64,000 bases of DNA, taken from Mycobacterium sp. 1081908.1. GTDB lineage: Bacteria; Actinomycetota; Actinomycetes; Mycobacteriales; Mycobacteriaceae. Each line of letters begins with the position of its first letter. Position 1 is the stretch's first letter. Positions 59,865 through 64,000 of the stretch are shown piece after piece. The stretch lies in the NCBI RefSeq assembly GCF_001673535.1, contig NZ_LZLY01000104.1:62001-126000 (forward strand), given 5' to 3'. Below the pieces are notes generated by a model. The model saw only the letters and a list, made by a program, of their open reading frames with translations. It did no database searches and was not told the DNA's origin. The position numbers were made by a program, and so were the translations under genes.

Positions 59865-60504
59865 GGCGTGCCTCCTTGCGTTTGGCGGGCTCGGGCAGTC
59901 CCGCGGCGACGGCGGCGAAGCCGTCGCGGATCAGGTCGGTGATGGCGACGGGCGGGTCGGCCCGCACGTAGGCCTCGGCCGCCGCGTCGCCGACGGCGCG
60001 CACGACGGCCACTACGAGCCGCGGGTAGAGGTCGTGTTCCGGGTCCGTGCCGGTGCGTTCGGCGATCACCGCGATGAGGTCGTCAAAAAGCCGCTGCGGC
60101 AAGGCGTTACGAACCTGCGGGTTCATCAGCAGCTTGCGGACTTCGACGAGATCCTTGCGGTTTGGCACTTGGCTTTCGGCGCCGTAGAAATCGCCGAAGT
60201 CCTCTTCCAGTGGTTCGAGCACCGCGTGCGTGAGCGCCGTCCACAGCGGTTCGTCGGCGGGGCGTCGCCTGAGGGCCTCCAGGGCGCGGCGCATGCGCTC
60301 GGTTCCCCGGTAGGCCAGGGCCTCGTACTTGCCGTTGAAGTAGTTGTTGAAGGTGCGCAGCGACACCCCGGCCAGGCCAGCGATCTCGTCGCGCGTCACG
60401 TTCTCCAGCCCGCGCTCGAACGCCAGGTTCAGCGCGGCGTCGCTGAGGGCGCGCCGGGTGTCGGCCTTCTTGCGCTCGCGCAGCCCGGGGGACGGGGCGG
60501 TCAT
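59857..60504 (-). CDS. TetR-family repressor of the FAD monooxygenase
   Basis: A 215-aa TetR protein: KKADTRRALSDAALNLAFERGLENVT then DEIAGLAGVSLRTFNNYFNGKYEALAYRG. ATG 60504 begins after an atypical extension, close to the operator. It is co-transcribed with the monooxygenase (8-bp overlap), the usual layout for an inducible drug- or xenobiotic-modifying enzyme. The three-half-site operator lies 30 bp upstream. Confidence 0.88.
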   Translation of the reverse strand: MTAPSPGLRERKKADTRRALSDAALNLAFERGLENVTRDEIAGLAGVSLRTFNNYFNGKYEALAYRGTERMRRALEALRRRPADEPLWTALTHAVLEPLEEDFGDFYGAESQVPNRKDLVEVRKLLMNPQVRNALPQRLFDDLIAVIAERTGTDPEHDLYPRLVVAVVRAVGDAAAEAYVRADPPVAITDLIRDGFAAVAAGLPEPAKRKEARRG

Positions 60505-60534
60505 GGGGACCAACGTACGCGAAACGTGCTTGGT

Positions 60535-60558
60535 GGGCAATATTGCCCGCCGGGCAAT
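60535..60558. promoter_or_regulatory. Three-half-site TetR operator
   Basis: GGGCAATATTGCCC (60535-60548) is a perfect 14-bp palindrome. ATTGCCC-GCC-GGGCAAT (60542-60558) is a second palindrome sharing its right half. The three alternating half-sites (GGGCAAT, ATTGCCC, GGGCAAT) would let two dimers bind adjacent or alternative registers. It lies before the TetR/monooxygenase operon. Confidence 0.7.
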
Positions 60559-60633
60559 GTTTGAGTGTGACCCAAGGTTCACGACACGCCGAAATGCGCC
60601 GCCCAGGATTCACACGGAACGTGCCGTTCTCGC

Positions 60634-61791
60634 TTAGCGCTTGCCCCATTCCCAGGGCGGCGTCGTCAGCAGGCCTTGGCCGGTGATCCGCGTCTCGCCC
60701 CACTCCTTGTAGAGCTCGATCTCGACCGTGTCGTCGCCGGTGGCTTCCAGCAGCGCGCGCGAGTGGGTGACCACCACGACCTGCGTCTGCGCGGCGGCGG
60801 AGCGGATCAACGAGGCGAGCGGTCGCACGAGTTCCGGGTGCAGCGAGGTCTCGGGTTCGTTGAGCACCATCAGCGAGGGCGCCTGCGGGCTGAGCAGCGC
60901 GGCGGCCCATAGCAGGAATCGCAGTGTGCCGTCTGATAATTCGGCCGCGCGCAGCGGGCGCAGCATGCCGCGCTGTCGCAGCTGGAGGTCGAACACCCCG
61001 TCGTGCACCGCGACCGAGACCGTGGCGCCGTCGAACGCGTCGGCGACGGTGCGGGCGAGGTCGTCGAAGCCCGCCTCGATGATGGTCTGGATCGCGGCGG
61101 CGAGGTCGTGGCCGTCGTCGGACAGCACCGGCGTGCGCGTGCCCACCTGCGGGTGCCGCGCGGGCGCGCCCGCGTCGACGCGGAAGCCGTCGTAGAAGCG
61201 CCAGCCGCGCAGCCGTTCTCGCACGGCCGCGAGTTCGGGCAGCGCGTGCGGGTTGGCGTACTCGGCCAGCACGCTGCGATACGACGGCAGGGACCGGCTC
61301 AGCTCGTCGAACCCGCGGCTCGATTCCGCGCTGACCTCCGCGAAATCGCGAGTCCGGCGCACCAGCGTCGACCCGGCCCGCAGCACCGGCCCGGCGAACA
61401 CCGCCTCGCGCTTGATCTCGGGATCACGGCCGAAGGCGGACTGAATCCCCGCCATCTGCGGGATGCCCAGGTCGACGAGATAGCCGAAATCGTCCGCGGC
61501 GAAGCCCATTTCGAGCGACACCGGGCGGGTGCGCACCGTGCCCTGGGCCTTGCCGGTGCGCCGGGCCCCGCCGAGTTGCTCGGGCCCGGCCCACAGCACC
61601 GACTGCAGCCCGCCCTCGCGGGCGAGCGAGCCGATCACCTCGCCGCGGCCGCAATCGGCCAGCAGCCGCAACGCGCGGTACAGCGAGGACTTCCCGGCGC
61701 CGTTGGCCCCGGTGACGACGGACAGCCCACCCAGCGGCACGATCACCTCGCGCAGCGAGCGATACCCGCGGATCGCGACCGTCTGCAACAT
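60634..61791 (-). CDS. AAA ATPase of the RecF/OLD-like type
   Basis: A 385-aa ATPase. Walker A is VTGANGAGKSSLYRAL (residues of about 26-41), the ABC-like signature is in AELSDGTLRFLLWAAAL, Walker B is SLMVLNEPETSLHPELV, and the switch His is VVVVTHSRALLE. No TOPRIM nuclease domain is visible. The family is the SMC-like AAA_21 group; functions range from repair to phage defence. It is 10 bp downstream of the Na+/H+ antiporter, so it may be co-transcribed. No partner nuclease is near, so a defence role is not supported. Confidence 0.85.
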   Translation of the reverse strand: MLQTVAIRGYRSLREVIVPLGGLSVVTGANGAGKSSLYRALRLLADCGRGEVIGSLAREGGLQSVLWAGPEQLGGARRTGKAQGTVRTRPVSLEMGFAADDFGYLVDLGIPQMAGIQSAFGRDPEIKREAVFAGPVLRAGSTLVRRTRDFAEVSAESSRGFDELSRSLPSYRSVLAEYANPHALPELAAVRERLRGWRFYDGFRVDAGAPARHPQVGTRTPVLSDDGHDLAAAIQTIIEAGFDDLARTVADAFDGATVSVAVHDGVFDLQLRQRGMLRPLRAAELSDGTLRFLLWAAALLSPQAPSLMVLNEPETSLHPELVRPLASLIRSAAAQTQVVVVTHSRALLEATGDDTVEIELYKEWGETRITGQGLLTTPPWEWGKR

Positions 61792-61801
61792 CGGGCGCGC
61801 C

Positions 61802-63394
61802 CTACTCGTCGTCGGCGGCGTCGAGCAGCTGGACCTCCTCGAGATCCATCTCGTTCTGCAGCTCGCGCAGCACGATGTCGTCGATGAGGTTCTGGTTGCG
61901 CAGGGCGGTGATTTCCCGGCGCTTCTGTTCGAGCACGCCCAGGCGTACCTGTCGGACCTTCTCCTTGCCCTTGACCAGTTTGTGGTTGGTGGACCCGTCT
62001 TCGGTGGCCTTGACCAATGCGGCTTTTTCTTCGTATTCCTTTCGCAGCCGCCCCAATAGCTCTTCGCTGATGCCGACCTCGTCGGCGACCGTCGGCAGCG
62101 CGTCGAGCGCCGCTTGACTGCCCCGGCACCGGGCCATTTCCAATTCCTGGACGTAGGTGAGGTCGTCGGGCATCTTGGCCCAGCGCACCACTGCGGGCAG
62201 CGTGCTGCCTTGGATCAGGACGGTGACCAGGATGACGAAGGTCACGATGAAGATCAGCAGGCTGCGGTCGGGGAAGGGCCTGCCGTTCAGTGTGGTGGCC
62301 GGGACGGCCAGCGCCGCGGCGAGCGACACGGCCCCGCGGAAACCCGCCCACGCGATCACGAACCGCTGGCGCCAGGGCGCGCGGCGCTGGCGCTGGACCT
62401 CGCGGCGGTCGATGAGGCGAATCAGGCCGGTGGTGACCTCGCCCCACACGATCCGGGAGGCGATCACCACGCCGGTGACGGCCAGGGCGATGTAGGCGGC
62501 GTGGCGAAGGCCCCCGTCGACGTGGGATATGCCGTGCAGCGCGCCCGGGATCTGCACGCCGACGAACACCCATAGCGAGCCGTTGAGCAGGAAGGTCGCG
62601 ATGTCCCAGAACGCGAAGGCCGTCAGGCGGGAGCGGGCTCGGATCACCACCGGCCCGGCGTAGGTGAGGACCAAGGCCGACACCATGACGGCGACCACGC
62701 CACTGCAGTCGAATGCCTGCGCCAGCAGGAACGCCGCGAATGGCGTCAGCAGGCTCATGGCCCCTTCCTCTTGCGGGGCGTCGATTCGCTTGCGCGCCAG
62801 CACCACCAACCCACCGACCAACAGGCCGGCGGCGATGCCGCCGAGGTAGGAAAGGACGAACCGGCTACTCACTTGGAGCGGTGTGATGGCGGAGCCGCCG
62901 ACGGCCACGGTGACACTCACCGCGAACAGCACTAGCGCGGTGCCGTCGTTGATGAGGCTCTCGGCCTTCAGCACGGTCAGCTGTCGGCGCGGCAGCTTTT
63001 TCGCCAGGCCCGCGACGGCGGCGGCGTCGGTGGGGGACAGCACGGCGCCCAACACGCCCGCCGCGTGGGGGTCCATGCCCAGCGATCGCGCCGTCCACGA
63101 CACCGCCGCCGCGGTGGCGATCACCAGGGCGATGCTGAGCAAGACGATGATGCGTGCGTTGGCGCGGATCTCGCGGAAGCTGGTGTTCATGCCCTCCCAG
63201 TAGAGGATCGCCGGCAGGAACAACAGCAGCACGACCTCGCCGTCGACGTGCACGTGACCGAAATCGGGGATGAGGCCGAGCAGGGCGCCGAGCGAGATGA
63301 GCAGCACCGGGGGACCCACGCGATAGCGCCGGCCGAGGACCGTTCCCACGATGACGGTGGAAACGAGCGCGACGATCAGGACGAGGCCAAACAC
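61802..63394 (-). CDS. yjcE: Na+/H+ antiporter, CPA1 family (Rv2287/YjcE type)
   Basis: A 530-aa transporter with about 12 membrane segments. LSPTDAAAVAGLAKKLP and ESLINDGTALVLFAVSVTV are the CPA1 signature regions around the ion-binding Asp pair, and FRGAVSLAAALAVP lies in a later helix. The C-terminal 110 residues are a charged cytoplasmic domain with coiled-coil character (EEKAALVKATEDG, VLEQKRREITALRNQN). It exchanges Na+ or K+ for H+ at the membrane. It corresponds to Rv2287 by similarity and order in the backbone. Confidence 0.9.
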   Translation of the reverse strand: MFGLVLIVALVSTVIVGTVLGRRYRVGPPVLLISLGALLGLIPDFGHVHVDGEVVLLLFLPAILYWEGMNTSFREIRANARIIVLLSIALVIATAAAVSWTARSLGMDPHAAGVLGAVLSPTDAAAVAGLAKKLPRRQLTVLKAESLINDGTALVLFAVSVTVAVGGSAITPLQVSSRFVLSYLGGIAAGLLVGGLVVLARKRIDAPQEEGAMSLLTPFAAFLLAQAFDCSGVVAVMVSALVLTYAGPVVIRARSRLTAFAFWDIATFLLNGSLWVFVGVQIPGALHGISHVDGGLRHAAYIALAVTGVVIASRIVWGEVTTGLIRLIDRREVQRQRRAPWRQRFVIAWAGFRGAVSLAAALAVPATTLNGRPFPDRSLLIFIVTFVILVTVLIQGSTLPAVVRWAKMPDDLTYVQELEMARCRGSQAALDALPTVADEVGISEELLGRLRKEYEEKAALVKATEDGSTNHKLVKGKEKVRQVRLGVLEQKRREITALRNQNLIDDIVLRELQNEMDLEEVQLLDAADDE

Positions 63395-63493
63395 CTGCCC
63401 ATCCTGCCGGACGGGTACGACGTGCGCCGGTTGGGGTTTGAGTCACACCCGTCCCACGGCCACCTCAGGGAAGGGGCGGGCGACTCTCAAACG

Positions 63494-63513
63494 TGATAGC
63501 GCATGCGATATCA
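63494..63513. repeat. Second copy of the 20-bp palindrome
   Basis: TGATAGCGCATGCGATATCA has one mismatch from a perfect palindrome and from the copy at 6529-6548. It lies about 100 bp upstream of the antiporter start and 33 bp from the end of the Cys-rich gene on the same strand. Its position here suits an operator for the antiporter or a terminator of the upstream gene. Confidence 0.6.
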
Positions 63514-63545
63514 AATTCAGGAGTCATGTGGGTAGGCCACGAGTT

Positions 63546-64000
63546 CTAACAATCGCAGCAGCAATCGTCGCAGCACTCGCAGCTCTCGCAGCAGCACAAG
63601 CAGCCGCCGTCGCCGCCCTTCTTGCGTTTTCCGGGGTTGGGGGTGTCACCCTCGGGCTCGCCGGGACCACCGGGGCCGGGTTGGTTGCCGAAGTTGATGG
63701 GTTCCTGCTGGCCGCGCGGCGTTCCGCTCTGCGCGGTGTAGCCGGCGTGGCTGAAGGTGCGTTTGATCGCGCGGCGCACCTCGCCGGTCAGCAGCCGCTG
63801 CGCCAGGCGCCCGTCGGTGAACTCGACATCGGCCAGCGCCAGTTCGATGCCCAGGGCCGCGTCGTCGCACAGGGCGCGGGCCTCTTCGATGGGAGTTGCG
63901 GTGGCCGCCAACGGGTTCCACTTGCCGCGGGCCACGTCCTCGCGGTAGTCCTCGACGGCGTCGAGCAGGTGGGCCACCCGGCCGAACAACTGCCCGATCT
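63546..64000 (-). CDS. DUF5685-like protein with Cys-rich tail (5' end outside window)
   Basis: The frame runs off the right edge; a TTG at 63989 is open upstream and unlikely to be the start. Visible: LFGRVAHLLDAVEDYREDVARGKWNPL, a helical region with conserved Asp/Glu, and RAIKRTFSHAGYTAQSG. A Gly/Pro linker leads to a tail with 11 Cys in 18 residues (CLCCCESCECCDDCCCDC). The first part resembles the DUF5685 family. The tail could bind several metal ions such as Zn2+ or Cu+, or Fe-S; this is inference. Confidence 0.75.
   Translation of the reverse strand, partial: IGQLFGRVAHLLDAVEDYREDVARGKWNPLAATATPIEEARALCDDAALGIELALADVEFTDGRLAQRLLTGEVRRAIKRTFSHAGYTAQSGTPRGQQEPINFGNQPGPGGPGEPEGDTPNPGKRKKGGDGGCLCCCESCECCDDCCCDC

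Noticed and set aside
60634..61791. AAA ATPase considered as part of an anti-phage (OLD/Gabija-like) system
   Set aside because: No TOPRIM domain and no helicase or nuclease partner is adjacent. The neighbours are an antiporter and a TetR-controlled monooxygenase, so defence is not supported.
1..64000. tRNA, rRNA or transposase genes
   Set aside because: Reading both strands I saw no cloverleaf with CCA-end context, no rRNA sequence and no DDE or tyrosine/serine recombinase motifs. A tRNA covariance scan would be the decisive test.

Overview
The window is high-GC actinobacterial DNA and almost certainly comes from a Mycobacterium, probably a slow-growing non-tuberculous species. The reasons are five F420-dependent luciferase-like (LLM) oxidoreductases, two mycothiol-type DinB-fold proteins, LpqH-type, DUF732 and DUF3558 exported proteins, an MgtA-type mannosyltransferase, and a conserved backbone. 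htpG, a Rv2296-type haloalkane dehalogenase, a Rv2294-type aminotransferase, sseB and a Rv2287-type Na+/H+ antiporter occur in the same relative order as I recall for M. tuberculosis Rv2299c down to Rv2287, but with large insertions between them. I see no rRNA, tRNA, CRISPR array, insertion sequence or prophage.

Layout. 0-9.5 kb: end of a GlxA/AraC-type regulator, a Gly-Pro-rich secreted protein, a methyltransferase/LLM pair, a second Gly-Pro-rich protein, a VIT-family Fe/Mn transporter behind IdeR-box-like sequence, a thioesterase/acyl-CoA synthetase pair, a DinB-fold protein and htpG. 9.5-16.4 kb: GntR regulator divergent from an MFS carrier, a broken excalibur-domain gene, an NRAMP-related transporter coupled to a soluble PRC/MgtE_N/CBS protein, a VOC protein, and a scar where two convergent genes lost their 3' ends. 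16.4-29.0 kb: an exported-protein region (Cys-rich proteins, a DUF3558 lipoprotein, thiolase, CysQ-like phosphatase) ending in two tandem 922-aa LAL-type LuxR regulators. Four genes here carry the same promoter: a 24-bp box (GAAACTGTAG..., ending CCCTGATG), exactly 20 bp, then a TANNNT -10. A fifth degenerate copy lies nearby. This looks like a local regulon that I do not recognise.

29.3-41.8 kb: dehalogenase, DUF2652 protein, aminotransferase, then a cluster of two reductases, two LLM enzymes and two P450s (apparently a duplicated three-enzyme module), an AveC spirocyclase-like membrane protein, a 38-aa membrane peptide and a TetR regulator with two matching operators. 40.7-46.4 kb: a tightly packed six-gene minus-strand operon with an alkyl-sulfatase-like hydrolase, SDR, sulfotransferase, VOC protein, zinc-type alcohol dehydrogenase and alpha/beta hydrolase, divergent from an SDR/TetR pair across a dyad operator. 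47.9-52.0 kb: LpqH-like lipoprotein and a five-gene operon (alpha/beta hydrolase, SDR, LLM, two unknown proteins).

52.2-64 kb: exported phosphorylase-fold protein, sseB, DUF732 protein, mgtA, XRE regulator, an LLM/DinB pair, FAD monooxygenase with its TetR regulator behind a three-half-site operator, AAA ATPase, Na+/H+ antiporter and a truncated gene with a very Cys-rich tail. The themes are F420-, P450- and flavin-dependent oxidation of lipophilic substrates under many local TetR/GntR/LuxR regulators, plus metal transport and secreted proteins.
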